From a virus: a stretch of 47,722 bases of DNA. The DNA lies in the IMG/VR virus record IMGVR_UViG_3300027778_000003, positions 1 through 47,722 of that record. The stretch is one strand, 5' to 3'. A program made the position numbers and the translations under genes. Positions 1 through 8,426 of this stretch are shown piece by piece (position 1 is the first letter of the stretch; each line of letters opens with the position of its first letter). The notes under the pieces were generated by a model that saw nothing but the letters and a program-made list of their open reading frames with translations, searched no databases and was not told the DNA's origin.

Positions 1-628
1 GCATGAAGGGCCAGGTCGAGCTCGTCGCGATGCCCGGCTTCGAGCAGTACGAAGAGCTGCGCATCGTCTACATGGATCGGGGCGAGAAGCGCATCGCCGG
101 CAAGCGCGAGAGCTGGCAGCCCGTGACCGAGCCGCCGAAGAAGCTCCGACCCGAGGAGATCCAGATGGTCGCGATGGCTGCCGACCGGCAGCTCCGGGCG
201 CTCGACGAAAACGCGCCCCTGATGTGGTGGGCGCCCCAGCTCGAGCGCGTGCACGACGGCGGGCTCGTGAAGGTCATCGCCGAATACCTGCTCGCGCGAG
301 GCTAGGATGCTCGACAGGTCGCTCTACTCCCCGAGCCCCTGGAGCTCGAAGTACCACGAGGCGACCGCCGATCAGGTGCTCGGGGGAGGAGCCGCGGGGC
401 CCGGCAAGAGCTTGACCCTGCTCTGGGATTCCATCGCCACCCAGGCCGTCATCGAGCAGGCGCGCATGACGGGGCAGCTGCTCGATCAGTTCCCCGAGTG
501 GCTCGCAGACCTCTGCAGGAAGCACCCCATCCGGCAGGGCGAGAGCGAGGGGCACACGCTCCACATGCGCCGCACGATGCCGCAGCTTCAGGAGACCATC
601 GACCGCTCGATGCGCATGTTCCCGAAGT
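1..628. repeat. Terminal overlap of the window, left copy
   Basis: This segment matches bases 47089-47722 in gene order and mostly in sequence. About the first 127 bases are identical, the next ~180 are strongly diverged but homologous, and the segment from the terminase start onward is again nearly identical with scattered third-position changes. A net 6-bp difference falls in the diverged part. The simplest reading is a circularly permuted genome of about 47.1 kb sequenced past its own start, with two alleles present in the population. A tandem prophage junction is the alternative. Confidence 0.85.
3..305 (+). CDS. Hypothetical protein upstream of large terminase, 5'-truncated copy
   Basis: I do not recognise this family. 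The frame is open to the window edge. The complete version at 47049-47399 starts 14 codons before the Met used here, so this copy is truncated. Its first ~41 visible residues are identical to the other copy, then the sequence becomes only about half identical, while keeping common positions (KLR.EE, AADR.LR.L, LVKVIA.YL). It ends one base before the terminase start codon, so it belongs to the packaging operon. Its size and position would fit a packaging accessory protein, but nothing in the sequence proves it. Confidence 0.75.
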   Translation: MKGQVELVAMPGFEQYEELRIVYMDRGEKRIAGKRESWQPVTEPPKKLRPEEIQMVAMAADRQLRALDENAPLMWWAPQLERVHDGGLVKVIAEYLLARG

Positions 629-1818
629 TCGACCCGCACGCGCGCTACTCGAAGGAGCTGCACCGCTGGGAGTTCGCGACCGGCTACAAGTACACGTTCG
701 GCCATTGCCGCGAGAGCAACAGCCACGAGGACTACCTCTCGAAGCAGTACACCGCGCTCGATCTCGACGAGGCCTACCAGTTCGAGGAGAAGCAGTTCGA
801 GGAGCTCGACGGCCGCGTCCGCACCGCCGACCCCGTGCTCCGGCACTTCAAGCGCACGCGCCTCATGAGTAACCCCGCGCCGGGCTGGCTCAAGGACACC
901 TTCGTCACCCCCGAGCGCAAGGGCAACACTCTCCTCAAGCGCAAGGTGCTCGACCCGCTCACGGGCGAGTTCGAGTGGAAGACGCAACTGTTTCTCCCTG
1001 CAACACTCGACGATAACCCCGACAAGGGCTTCGTCCGTGACTACAAGTTCAAGCTGCTGAGCAAGCCCGCCCACATGCGCGCGCGCTATCTCTACGGCGA
1101 CTGGGACAGCGTCGAAGGCGGCTACTTCGAGGACGACTACAACCCGGGCGTGCACGTGATCGCGCCGTTCAAGATCCCGCGCGACTGGCCCAAGTTCCGC
1201 GTGATGGACTGGGGCTTCAAGACGCACGGCGTGTGCGGCTGGTTCGCGCTCGACCCCGACGAGAACCTGTATCTCTTCTACGAGTTCAACTTCCGGCTGA
1301 TGAAGGACGCCGAAGTCGCCAAGCGCATCATTGAGATCGAGAAGAGCTTCGGGTTCTGGGACAAGAACGAGAACAAGAGCCGGCTGCTCTCGTCCGTCGC
1401 CGACACCCAGCTCTGGGAGGAGCGCGGCGACTCGGGCAAGAGCAAGGCGCAGGTCTTCGCCGATCACGGCATCTACTGGGAGCCCGCCGACAAGGCCTCG
1501 ATCCAGCGCAACGCCGAGCGCGTGACGGAGCGGCTACGCGACTACGACGAGCGGCGCCCGCCGGCGCTGCTCATCTTCGAGAACTGCAAGAAAACTACCG
1601 AGATGTTCAGCAGCATCAAAGTCGACGAGAACGACTCGCTCATCCCCGACAAGAAGAGCCCGCTCAAGCACTGGTTCGACATCGTCGCCTACGGAGCCGC
1701 GCGCGCGAGCCGCGGGCGAGGGAGCATCGTCATGGAACTGCACGAGTTTGACAGGCCCGACAACGACAACTCCGACGAGGCTCTGCCCAAAGCGAGCGGA
1801 TTCGGGTACGGGAGCTGA
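307..1818 (+). CDS. terL: Terminase large subunit
   Basis: DNA-packaging motor, an ATPase plus headful nuclease that docks on the portal. The N-terminal ATPase has a Walker A loop at residues 26-35 (GGGAAGPGKS, K34) and a Walker B at 151-155 (LDLDE). The C-terminal RNase H-fold nuclease shows the expected spaced acids: D301 in MDWG, D366 in VADTQ and D458 in HWFDIVAYG. At 503 residues it is of normal length. The ATG follows the preceding stop by one base, indicating translational coupling. A headful (pac) mechanism agrees with the circular permutation of the window. A second, 3'-truncated allele begins at 47401. Confidence 0.95.
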   Translation: MLDRSLYSPSPWSSKYHEATADQVLGGGAAGPGKSLTLLWDSIATQAVIEQARMTGQLLDQFPEWLADLCRKHPIRQGESEGHTLHMRRTMPQLQETIDRSMRMFPKFDPHARYSKELHRWEFATGYKYTFGHCRESNSHEDYLSKQYTALDLDEAYQFEEKQFEELDGRVRTADPVLRHFKRTRLMSNPAPGWLKDTFVTPERKGNTLLKRKVLDPLTGEFEWKTQLFLPATLDDNPDKGFVRDYKFKLLSKPAHMRARYLYGDWDSVEGGYFEDDYNPGVHVIAPFKIPRDWPKFRVMDWGFKTHGVCGWFALDPDENLYLFYEFNFRLMKDAEVAKRIIEIEKSFGFWDKNENKSRLLSSVADTQLWEERGDSGKSKAQVFADHGIYWEPADKASIQRNAERVTERLRDYDERRPPALLIFENCKKTTEMFSSIKVDENDSLIPDKKSPLKHWFDIVAYGAARASRGRGSIVMELHEFDRPDNDNSDEALPKASGFGYGS

Positions 1819-1819
1819 T

Positions 1820-2077
1820 ATGACAGAATCTGTCACACCTCCGGATCCGCCTCTCGTCGACCCCGAGACGGGCGAGACGCCGCCGCTGTCGCCGCCTCGC
1901 ATGCGCCCGGACCCGCTCGCGTGGGCGTACAAGCTCGCGATGGAGAACGATCCCGAGTGGCAAAAGATCCTCGCCGAGCCCTCCGAGGGACCGGCGAGGT
2001 GGTGGAAGCCAGAGGAGGAGCTCGTGCCTAGCGGCAAGTACGTGACCGTGCAGTGGGAGCCCGACGATGCCGCGTGA
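1820..2077 (+). CDS. Hypothetical protein between terminase and portal
   Basis: An 85-residue protein that I do not recognise. Residues 1-30 are rich in Pro and acidic residues (PPDPPLVDPETGE). The rest is Trp-rich (AWAYKLAMENDPEW, ARWWKPEEEL). The ATG overlaps the region of the terminase stop (TGATATG), and its own 3' end overlaps the portal start by 11 bases, so it is translated as part of the packaging operon. It could be a packaging or portal accessory protein. The function is unknown. Confidence 0.7.
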   Translation: MTESVTPPDPPLVDPETGETPPLSPPRMRPDPLAWAYKLAMENDPEWQKILAEPSEGPARWWKPEEELVPSGKYVTVQWEPDDAA

Positions 2078-4325
2078 AGAAGAGACCCGCGAGGGGATGG
2101 AGGCGCCCCCCGAGGCGCAGAAACCGAACCTGTTCGAGCTCGGGCAGGACACGCCCGCGGGCGACCCCTTCGAGTACGACCCCGACGCGGTCAATCTCGT
2201 CACCGAGTTCAAGGCGCACCCCGAGGGACGCGCGGCGCTCAAACGCATCAGCCACAAGTGCCTCACCGAGTTCGAGAACGCGTGGGCGGCGACGGAGAAG
2301 TTCAGGAAGAACAACGCCGACGTCTGGAAGCTCTTCAGCGGGCTGCTCGATCCGAAAGACCCGCCGTTCGATAAGATGGCCAACGCGCACGTGCCCATCC
2401 TGATGGAGAACACCATCCGGATGACGACGCGCCAGGCGTACGAGCTCTTCGGCAACTGGACGAACGTGTTCGGCGTCACGCCCATCGGGCCCGACGACGA
2501 GAAAACGGCGAAGCTGCTCTCGCTTCACGGCAACTGGCAGATCCGAAAACGGATCAAGGACTTCAAGCGGCAGATCGGCCACCGGGGCCTCTTGATGTTC
2601 GATCTGTTCGGCGACGTCGTCTGTCACAGCTACTGGGATCCGCAGCACCGGTGCAACAGACACGAGGTGCTCTCGGCGAACGAGTTCGTCTGCGCCAACG
2701 CGCACGTCTCGACCATGCCCGACTTCTCGGATGTCTCCTGGGTGGCGAAAGTCATCTTCATGGACGCCCACGAGCTCCGGAAGATGGAGGGGACGTGGGA
2801 AGATCTCGACACGACGCTGAAGAACCTGCCCCCCGACTGGGATGATGCGACGCTCACGCAGGAGCTCCGCGAGCAGGTCGACAAGAGCATCGGCGTCGAC
2901 TCCTCCGCCTACCAAAAGGGCCAGTACCGCATCATCCAGTACGAGGGCTGGGCGAACCTGCCGCCGTCGACTGCGATGGACGCGCAGGGCGAGCCGGCCG
3001 AGGCGCGAGACCGCTACTGCAAGATCATCATCGACTACCAGACGCAGACCGTGCTCGCGCTCTCGATTCACGAGCGGGTCGATCCGTACGAAAAGCGCCG
3101 GTTCGAGTTTCAGATGCAGGAGCTTCAGCGCTACCAGGCGGGGCTGCAGGAGATCCAGGCGTTTCAGCAGGAGCTGCAGCAAACGCAGACCTCGGCGATG
3201 GAGCTCGCGCATTCCTTGCCCGCCGACGGCGACGGCCCGGCGCAGGCCATCATCATGGCCCGCTCGCTCGGCGACATCCAGCCGCCGCCCGAGCCCACCA
3301 TGCCCGACTGGATGCAGGGCAACCCCCAGGCGCAGCCGCGCCCGCCCGAGAGCGTGCCGATCCGCATGTTCAGCCACGGCGTGAACATCGAGCCCTTGCA
3401 GGGAATCATCGGGCTCGGCACGGGCATGATCCACGCCGCCCAGAACAAGGCCGCCAACATCTCGCTCTCGGCCTTCATCGACCAGGCGACGCTCGGCAAC
3501 TTCAAGAACTTCGTCGTCAAGGGCGGGGTGAAGTTCGCCGGCGGCGACAAGATCGCGATGGCGCCGGGCAAGCTCCACACCGTGCAGGGCGCGACGGACC
3601 TTTCGAAGGACATCCTGCCGCTCGACTTCGGGCAGGCAAACCCGCAGTTCCTGCAGCTCATCGAGATGCTCGTGCGCTTCGGCAACACCGTGAGCAACAC
3701 CCCCGAGGTGCTCTCGGGCGAGAGCGGCAAGAGCGGGGAAACCGCGCAGGGCATCAGCGCGCGCATCGAGCAGGCGACGAAGATGCTCTCGGTTCCGACC
3801 CAGAAGTACGCCGACTTCGTGACGCAGGTGCTCATCAACAACGCGCTTCTGAACGCCATCTTCCTCGAAGACGTCGAGTGGTTCAGCGTGAACAACCACG
3901 ACCCCTCCGTCGGAGCGATGGGGCGGCAGACCTTCTCGGTCGGACGCGAGATGTACGACCGCCCCTATGACGTCGAGATCAGCGCCGACCTGAAGTTCAC
4001 GTCGACCGCGCAGCGCATCCAGGAGGCGGACGCGCTCGTGCAGATGCCGAACGCGGTGCCCGAGCTCGCGGGCAACTTCGCCTTCAAGCACATGACCATC
4101 TCGAAGAGCCTCGAAGCGCGCAACCGCTACGATCTCATCGGGCTACTCGGCGCCCCGCCCCAGCCCCCGCAGCAGTTCGGCGTGCCGACGAGCCCGCCCA
4201 TGCCGCCGCCGGGGATGGCGCCTCCGGGCGCGCCGCCAGGACCGGGGGGTCCGCCGCCAGGCGCCCCGCCGCAGAAGCCGCCGGGGCCGCCGCCGGCGAA
4301 CCAGCAACAGAAGGGAGCCGCGTGA
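2067..4325 (+). CDS. Portal protein (P22-like podovirus type)
   Basis: Dodecameric head vertex through which DNA is packaged and ejected. The identification rests on position directly after terminase, length (752 residues, close to P22 gp1) and features typical of podovirus portals: an N-terminal alpha/beta region with FENAWAATEKFRKNN and PILMENTIRMTTRQAYELFG, then a long helical core with Gln-rich helices near residues 345-375. Residues from about 690 to the end are almost only Pro, Gly and Ala, an unusually long disordered tail that probably points into the capsid or binds partners. Its start overlaps the preceding gene. No frameshift is seen. Confidence 0.8.
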   Translation: MPREEETREGMEAPPEAQKPNLFELGQDTPAGDPFEYDPDAVNLVTEFKAHPEGRAALKRISHKCLTEFENAWAATEKFRKNNADVWKLFSGLLDPKDPPFDKMANAHVPILMENTIRMTTRQAYELFGNWTNVFGVTPIGPDDEKTAKLLSLHGNWQIRKRIKDFKRQIGHRGLLMFDLFGDVVCHSYWDPQHRCNRHEVLSANEFVCANAHVSTMPDFSDVSWVAKVIFMDAHELRKMEGTWEDLDTTLKNLPPDWDDATLTQELREQVDKSIGVDSSAYQKGQYRIIQYEGWANLPPSTAMDAQGEPAEARDRYCKIIIDYQTQTVLALSIHERVDPYEKRRFEFQMQELQRYQAGLQEIQAFQQELQQTQTSAMELAHSLPADGDGPAQAIIMARSLGDIQPPPEPTMPDWMQGNPQAQPRPPESVPIRMFSHGVNIEPLQGIIGLGTGMIHAAQNKAANISLSAFIDQATLGNFKNFVVKGGVKFAGGDKIAMAPGKLHTVQGATDLSKDILPLDFGQANPQFLQLIEMLVRFGNTVSNTPEVLSGESGKSGETAQGISARIEQATKMLSVPTQKYADFVTQVLINNALLNAIFLEDVEWFSVNNHDPSVGAMGRQTFSVGREMYDRPYDVEISADLKFTSTAQRIQEADALVQMPNAVPELAGNFAFKHMTISKSLEARNRYDLIGLLGAPPQPPQQFGVPTSPPMPPPGMAPPGAPPGPGGPPPGAPPQKPPGPPPANQQQKGAA

Positions 4326-4328
4326 TGC

Positions 4329-4544
4329 ATGCGTGACCTCGACCTGCTGGAACAGTACCTGCTCCGGCTACGACAGGAGTTCCTGCAGGCATCGCACCGC
4401 GCGCTCATCGGCGGCTTCGAAGACATCGCGCTGCGCGAGGCCCGGGGCTACGCGCTGCAAGCCGAGCTCTGCGACCGCATCCGCGGCTCGCTGAAGGAGC
4501 TCACGGACGACCCGGCGCAATTCATCAAGGTGTACCTCTCATGA
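4329..4544 (+). CDS. Small helical hypothetical protein
   Basis: A 71-residue protein predicted to be almost entirely helical, with a heptad-like pattern (DLLEQYLLRLRQEFLQASHRAL). It lies 3 bases after the portal gene, and its stop overlaps the next start (ATGA at 4541). The family is not recognised. Its place between portal and scaffold suggests a head-assembly accessory role, which is inferred only from order. Confidence 0.65.
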   Translation: MRDLDLLEQYLLRLRQEFLQASHRALIGGFEDIALREARGYALQAELCDRIRGSLKELTDDPAQFIKVYLS

Positions 4545-5230
4545 CAGCACGACCCATCTATTCCTTCCCCGAGCCCGAGAAGACGAGCTCGTGGAAGCCC
4601 GAAGACCGCGGCGAAGTCCGCATCGAGCTGCGCGACACCGAGCGCGACGCGGCCACCAAACGCACGGCGCTCATCAGAGCGCGCATGTCGCCGCCCGAGG
4701 TGCTGAAGCTCAGCCCGAAGCTCGAAGCCGCGCGGCAGAAGTGGGGCATCCCCGACGGCTTCTTCAAGTACGCCGCCGGCTTCGACCGCATCTTCGTCTT
4801 CCCCGTCGATCCGTTCGACCAAGACGACAAGCTGCCGAACTCTTTCCTGTTCCGCGCGCAGACCACGAAGCAGAAGGACCTTCAGGAGGGATTCCGCGGC
4901 GTGCTCATCAGCGCGGGGCTGACAGCGATGGATCGCCTCATGAGCCACGGCTACGAGCTCGGCGACATCGTGATGACGAACAAGAACGTTCCCTTTGCTC
5001 GGCGCATGGAGCTGCTCGAAGGAGAACCCATGTTCGTGCTCGTGATGCGCGACGGCGACCTCGCCGGTAACGAGACGCTGCAGGCGGACATCCTCGCCGG
5101 CAGGCGCCGCGTCGTCGATGTCGGCGGCGGCGATGGCTACGGCCACCAGCTCGCGGAGCCCTCGCCCGAAACCCCCGGCGAGTGGATCGTACGCAAAAAG
5201 CAATCCGTCTACATCAACGACACGTGGTGA
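4541..5230 (+). CDS. Hypothetical head-region protein with a possible GroES-like fold
   Basis: A 229-residue protein. Residues ~78-190 resemble a GroES-type co-chaperonin barrel: FDRIFVFPVDP near the start, then RGVLISAGLTAMDRL, then HGYELGDIVM, and VLVMRDGDLAGN with a GD turn typical of these barrels. A short polar N-terminus and a C-terminal extension surround it. Phages such as T4 and RB49 encode GroES analogues for capsid folding, and this gene sits just before the scaffold and capsid genes, which fits. The similarity is by eye and weak. A structural head protein is the alternative. Confidence 0.6.
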   Translation: MTARPIYSFPEPEKTSSWKPEDRGEVRIELRDTERDAATKRTALIRARMSPPEVLKLSPKLEAARQKWGIPDGFFKYAAGFDRIFVFPVDPFDQDDKLPNSFLFRAQTTKQKDLQEGFRGVLISAGLTAMDRLMSHGYELGDIVMTNKNVPFARRMELLEGEPMFVLVMRDGDLAGNETLQADILAGRRRVVDVGGGDGYGHQLAEPSPETPGEWIVRKKQSVYINDTW

Positions 5231-5233
5231 CCC

Positions 5234-6133
5234 ATGAGTGGCTATTTCCAAGGCGATCCCGATAGGCAGTCCGTCGTCGTCCCGTTCAGCGACGACGAGA
5301 GCGTCCGCGACGACGAGCTCATCACCGAAGAGGACAAGCCCACCGACACCTTCGAGGAGCGCAAGACTCGGAAGGAGAAGCGGCAGCAGCGGCTGCAGGG
5401 CATCATCCAGCAGGGGCGCAAGACCGCCGAGGAGCTCGAAGGCGAGAAGAAGGCGAACGCGGAGCTGCGCGAGCGGCTCGCTCGCCTCGAAGGCGTGGTC
5501 GGCGCGACGCAGAGCCAGCGCCAGGCGGCGCCCGCCGACGGCAAGGACGAGTTCGAGCGCGAGCTCGACGACATCTACCAGACGCAGCAGAACGCCTACA
5601 AGGCAGCTCAGGCCGAGGTGAAGGCGGGCACACTCACCGAGGAGCGGCAGCGCTACTACGAGAAGATCGCGCGCGACATCGAGGCGCGCAAGAGCACCGT
5701 GCACACCCGGCGCGTGCTCGCGCAGACCGAGCCCGTGCGCCAGCAGAACCAGGCGCAGCAGGTGTGGGTGCAGAAGTACCCGGACGTCTACCGCAACCCG
5801 AACGCCTTCCAGTACGCGCAGGGCAAGGCGCAGCAGCGGCTCGCGCTCGGCGAGCAGATCACCGCCCAGGTCGTCGACGAGATCATGGGCGAGACGATGA
5901 CGACGTTCAAGCTCGGGCCCAAACCCGCGCCGTCGCAGAGCGAGCGGGCGAAGCTGTCCGGCATCGCGGCGAGCGGCGGGGGCGGCGGCGGGCGCTCCGA
6001 CGCCGGCGTCGCGCTCACCCCGGCGATGCGACAGATGGCGATCGCCGCCTACGACCACCTGCCGGAGGCGGAAGCGATCAAGGCGTGGACGAACAAGACC
6101 GGGAAAAGACTGAGGGAAAAGAAGGTCGTGTGA
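5234..6133 (+). CDS. Probable scaffolding protein
   Basis: A 299-residue, highly charged protein with no hydrophobic core pattern. Residues ~36-90 form an extended coiled coil rich in Glu, Lys and Arg (ERKTRKEKRQQRL, ELEGEKKANAELRERLARLE). There is a Gln-rich middle, a Gly-rich stretch near 255 (GGGGGG) and a basic C-terminus (TGKRLREKKVV). This architecture, with its position between portal and major capsid protein, is that of podovirus scaffolds, whose basic C-terminal helix binds coat protein. The assignment is by context and composition, not by a sequence signature. Confidence 0.7.
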   Translation: MSGYFQGDPDRQSVVVPFSDDESVRDDELITEEDKPTDTFEERKTRKEKRQQRLQGIIQQGRKTAEELEGEKKANAELRERLARLEGVVGATQSQRQAAPADGKDEFERELDDIYQTQQNAYKAAQAEVKAGTLTEERQRYYEKIARDIEARKSTVHTRRVLAQTEPVRQQNQAQQVWVQKYPDVYRNPNAFQYAQGKAQQRLALGEQITAQVVDEIMGETMTTFKLGPKPAPSQSERAKLSGIAASGGGGGGRSDAGVALTPAMRQMAIAAYDHLPEAEAIKAWTNKTGKRLREKKVV

Positions 6134-6280
6134 GCGCGCGCCGGCGCTCCAATGAATTGGAGCGCGTGCCAATCTATTGACACGCTGCCGGCCGTCTGCT
6201 TCCCTGTAGCGCGACAGTAGCCCGGCAGCCCGTCACCCACGACGCGCCTGTCTGAACCCGGTGGGAGTTCAGGCGGAGCA
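6134..6280. promoter_or_regulatory. Intergenic control region before the capsid genes
   Basis: This 147-base gap in an otherwise packed late operon holds three things: a perfect 22-base palindrome (6144-6165), a -35-like TTGACA at 6177-6182 without a convincing -10 at 16-18 bases, and a second inverted repeat CTGAAC/GTTCAG at 6252-6257 and 6267-6272. It may be an internal promoter with operator, or a processing/termination site that raises capsid expression. CTGAAC also recurs in the non-coding repeats near 44.1 kb. Confidence 0.4.
6144..6165. repeat. Perfect 22-bp palindrome
   Basis: GCGCTCCAAT, two bases (GA), then its exact complement ATTGGAGCGC. It starts 11 bases after the scaffold stop codon. 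It could be an operator for a dimeric protein or the stem of a transcript hairpin. No T-run follows, so a classical intrinsic terminator is unlikely. Confidence 0.7.
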
Positions 6281-6754
6281 GTGGTGGCTGAAGCGACGGA
6301 GCAGGTACAGGGCAAAAAGGGTGGGATGCGGCGTGAGGATCCTCCGCCGCGCCCTGTCGAGCAGGTCGCCAACCGCGGCTTTCTCGAAGGCTCCGACGGG
6401 ACGAAGCACTTCGTCTGGGTAAGCGAAGTCAACGACCCGACGCTGAACGTCGGATCGTACCTCGCCCAGGGCTACAAGGTCTCGCAGTTCGACCCCGACG
6501 AGGCGAAGCCGACCGTCGGCTACAACGAATACAAGCAGGGGGACCCCATCAAAGCGATGGGCATGGTCCTGATGGAGATCCCCGTCGAGAAGAAGCGCGC
6601 TCTCGACGAGATCGGCTGGAAGCGAGCCGACGCCATCCAGGAGACCATCCGGCAGCGCGACATCGATCCGCTCTCGAATGACGAGGCGGCGCGGTTCAAG
6701 GGCATCAAGAGCGTGCGCGCCGACAGCGACGATCGCCGCAAGTGGCAGTTCTGA
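6281..6754 (+). CDS. Hypothetical structural-region protein
   Basis: A 157-residue protein beginning with a GTG (a second GTG follows directly). GGCGGAG lies just upstream as ribosome binding site. The N-terminal 35 residues are basic and Pro-rich. The remainder looks globular (GFLEGSDGTKHFVWVSEVNDP, TVGYNEYKQGDPIKAMGMV). It sits directly before the decoration and capsid genes. I do not recognise the family. A head-assembly or decoration role is possible by position only. Confidence 0.65.
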   Translation: MVAEATEQVQGKKGGMRREDPPPRPVEQVANRGFLEGSDGTKHFVWVSEVNDPTLNVGSYLAQGYKVSQFDPDEAKPTVGYNEYKQGDPIKAMGMVLMEIPVEKKRALDEIGWKRADAIQETIRQRDIDPLSNDEAARFKGIKSVRADSDDRRKWQF

Positions 6755-6787
6755 AGTCCATGACCTTCACCATGAGGTTCGACGACA

Positions 6788-7489
6788 ATGGCTAACACCC
6801 ACCGATACGGCATCCGGTTCGTCCGCAGCATCAGCGGCAATGACACCCCGCAGATCTTCACCCACCCGATCGCGAGCGGCTACGCGCCGGTCACCGTCGT
6901 GGGCGCGGGATCGAGCGTGAACCTCAACATCGGCGACCCCGTGAAGTTCGCCGAGGATGGCACGCTCATGCTCACGCAGACCGGGCAGGACAGCTCCGGC
7001 GCGAACGCCGACAGCGACGACTATTCGTTCGGCGTCATCGTGGGGTTCCCTCGCGTCATCGTCGGCGGCTACCCGCGTCCGGGCGGCTTCTACACGTCGG
7101 GCACGACCTACTCGGGCGGCATCGGCGGCGACAACGCCCCGCTCGTTTCGGTGATCCCCGTGGCGGGCAACATCTTCGAGATCGACGCCAACGCCGTCAT
7201 CGGCGCCGGCACGAAGAACGCCGCGATGGCCGTGGTCGGACAGACCGCACGCATCGCCTACAGCGTGCTGTCGAGCGGCAACGGGCAGCCGAAGGCAAAC
7301 CCCCGTCTAAACGTCGCGGACCTCGCCGCTGGCGGCGCCAACCAGCTTCAGTTGCTGGTCGTTGGCCTCGGCAAGGCGGGCGACGCGATGGACTTCTCGT
7401 CCAGCGACGTAACCCTGCAAGTGATGTTCACCGCGCTCGATCTGGCGCAGCAATCCGACCCCGCCATCTTCGGCGCGAACGTCGAGTGA
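6788..7489 (+). CDS. Probable capsid decoration protein
   Basis: A 233-residue, beta-rich, Gly/Ala/Val-rich protein without charged clusters (VTVVGAGSSVNLNIGDPVKF, YSFGVIVGFPRVIVGGYP). The composition and GD-turn beta pattern are like phage head decoration proteins, and the gene lies 10 bases upstream of the major capsid gene, where decoration genes are common. No signature motif establishes this. A beta-rich minor head protein is the alternative. Confidence 0.6.
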   Translation: MANTHRYGIRFVRSISGNDTPQIFTHPIASGYAPVTVVGAGSSVNLNIGDPVKFAEDGTLMLTQTGQDSSGANADSDDYSFGVIVGFPRVIVGGYPRPGGFYTSGTTYSGGIGGDNAPLVSVIPVAGNIFEIDANAVIGAGTKNAAMAVVGQTARIAYSVLSSGNGQPKANPRLNVADLAAGGANQLQLLVVGLGKAGDAMDFSSSDVTLQVMFTALDLAQQSDPAIFGANVE

Positions 7490-7499
7490 GGAAGCGACA

Positions 7500-8414
7500 A
7501 TGAGTGAGATTTTCACCAGCACCGCGGCGCTCGCGCTGAAGGACACGCTCGAGGACATCGACACCGACGAGCACGGGTCCGAGGGCAGCAAGGCCGTCTT
7601 CAACAAGTGGTGCACCGTCAAGAACATGACGGACAACTACATCGAATATTACGAGATCGCCGGCGGCGGTCTCGCGGGTGAGAAGCCCGAGGGCGAGAGC
7701 ATCCCGGTCGGGACCATCATCGAGGGCCCCCTCACTCGCTTCAACGCGCGCACCTTCGGTCAGCGAATGATCGTGAGCGAAGAGGCGATGGAGGACATGA
7801 AGTACGACAAGGTCATCCAGGCGGCGAAGCGCAACAATCGCTCGCTCTGGAAGCTCGTCGACTTCGACGCGACCCTGATGCTGGTCCGCGCCACGAGCAC
7901 GAGCTACGTCGGCGGCGACGGCCAGCCCCTCGCGAGCACGACCCACGTGCTGCCGGGCGGCGGCACGTACTCTAATATGTTCCCCTCGGCGCAGTTCTCC
8001 CCGAGCAAGGCCGCGCTCGTCATCGCGCAGGCGCAGCTCATGCAGCAGGTCGGCCACGACGGGCTCATCGACGGCGTCGAAGCGAAGAAGGCCGTGTTCC
8101 CGGTGCAGCAGTGGGGGATCTGGCGCGAGCTGCTCGGTTCGAGCTACGACCCGACCCCGGGCGCGTTCAACGCGATCAACGTCGTCAACCGCGACATGAA
8201 CCTGACGCCGGTTCCGGTGAAGTACTGGAACACGACCACGACGAACTGGGGCCTCATCACCGATGCGGAGCTCGGCGTGATGTTCTTCTGGCGGCGCAAG
8301 CCCAAGAGCAACACGTGGGTCACCGAGGACAAGACGATGATGAACTACGGCATCACCGCGCGGTGGAGTCGTGGCTGGGTCAACCCGCGCGGCTTCTTCT
8401 TCTCGAACGCCTGA
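7500..8414 (+). CDS. Major capsid protein
   Basis: The likely coat protein, 304 residues, probably of HK97 fold. It has an N-terminal helix (STAALALKDTLEDI), a region resembling an E-loop/N-arm (residues ~35-75), a spine-helix-like segment (EEAMEDMKYDKVIQAAKRNN) and a beta-rich C-terminal A-domain-like part ending MNYGITARWSRGWVNPRGFF. The size, the place after scaffold and decoration genes, and a good GGAAGCGACA-ATG start region agree. There is no evident prohead-protease site, in keeping with scaffold-based podovirus assembly. Confidence 0.8.
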   Translation: MSEIFTSTAALALKDTLEDIDTDEHGSEGSKAVFNKWCTVKNMTDNYIEYYEIAGGGLAGEKPEGESIPVGTIIEGPLTRFNARTFGQRMIVSEEAMEDMKYDKVIQAAKRNNRSLWKLVDFDATLMLVRATSTSYVGGDGQPLASTTHVLPGGGTYSNMFPSAQFSPSKAALVIAQAQLMQQVGHDGLIDGVEAKKAVFPVQQWGIWRELLGSSYDPTPGAFNAINVVNRDMNLTPVPVKYWNTTTTNWGLITDAELGVMFFWRRKPKSNTWVTEDKTMMNYGITARWSRGWVNPRGFFFSNA

Positions 8415-8426
8415 AGGTCACACGCC

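Noticed and set aside
274-1467. Long minus-strand open frame opposite the terminase gene
   Set aside because: It is a codon-position shadow of a high-GC gene: Leu/Val/Glu/Arg-rich without domain logic, no ribosome site, and it covers terL, which has all motifs.
2028-4091. 687-residue minus-strand frame opposite the portal
   Set aside because: Composition (Leu, Arg, Val, His) is typical of antisense frames in GC-rich DNA; the + strand gene has coupling and a protein-like sequence.
4448-6172. 574-residue minus-strand frame
   Set aside because: Covers two well-coupled head genes on the + strand and shows no recognisable domain.
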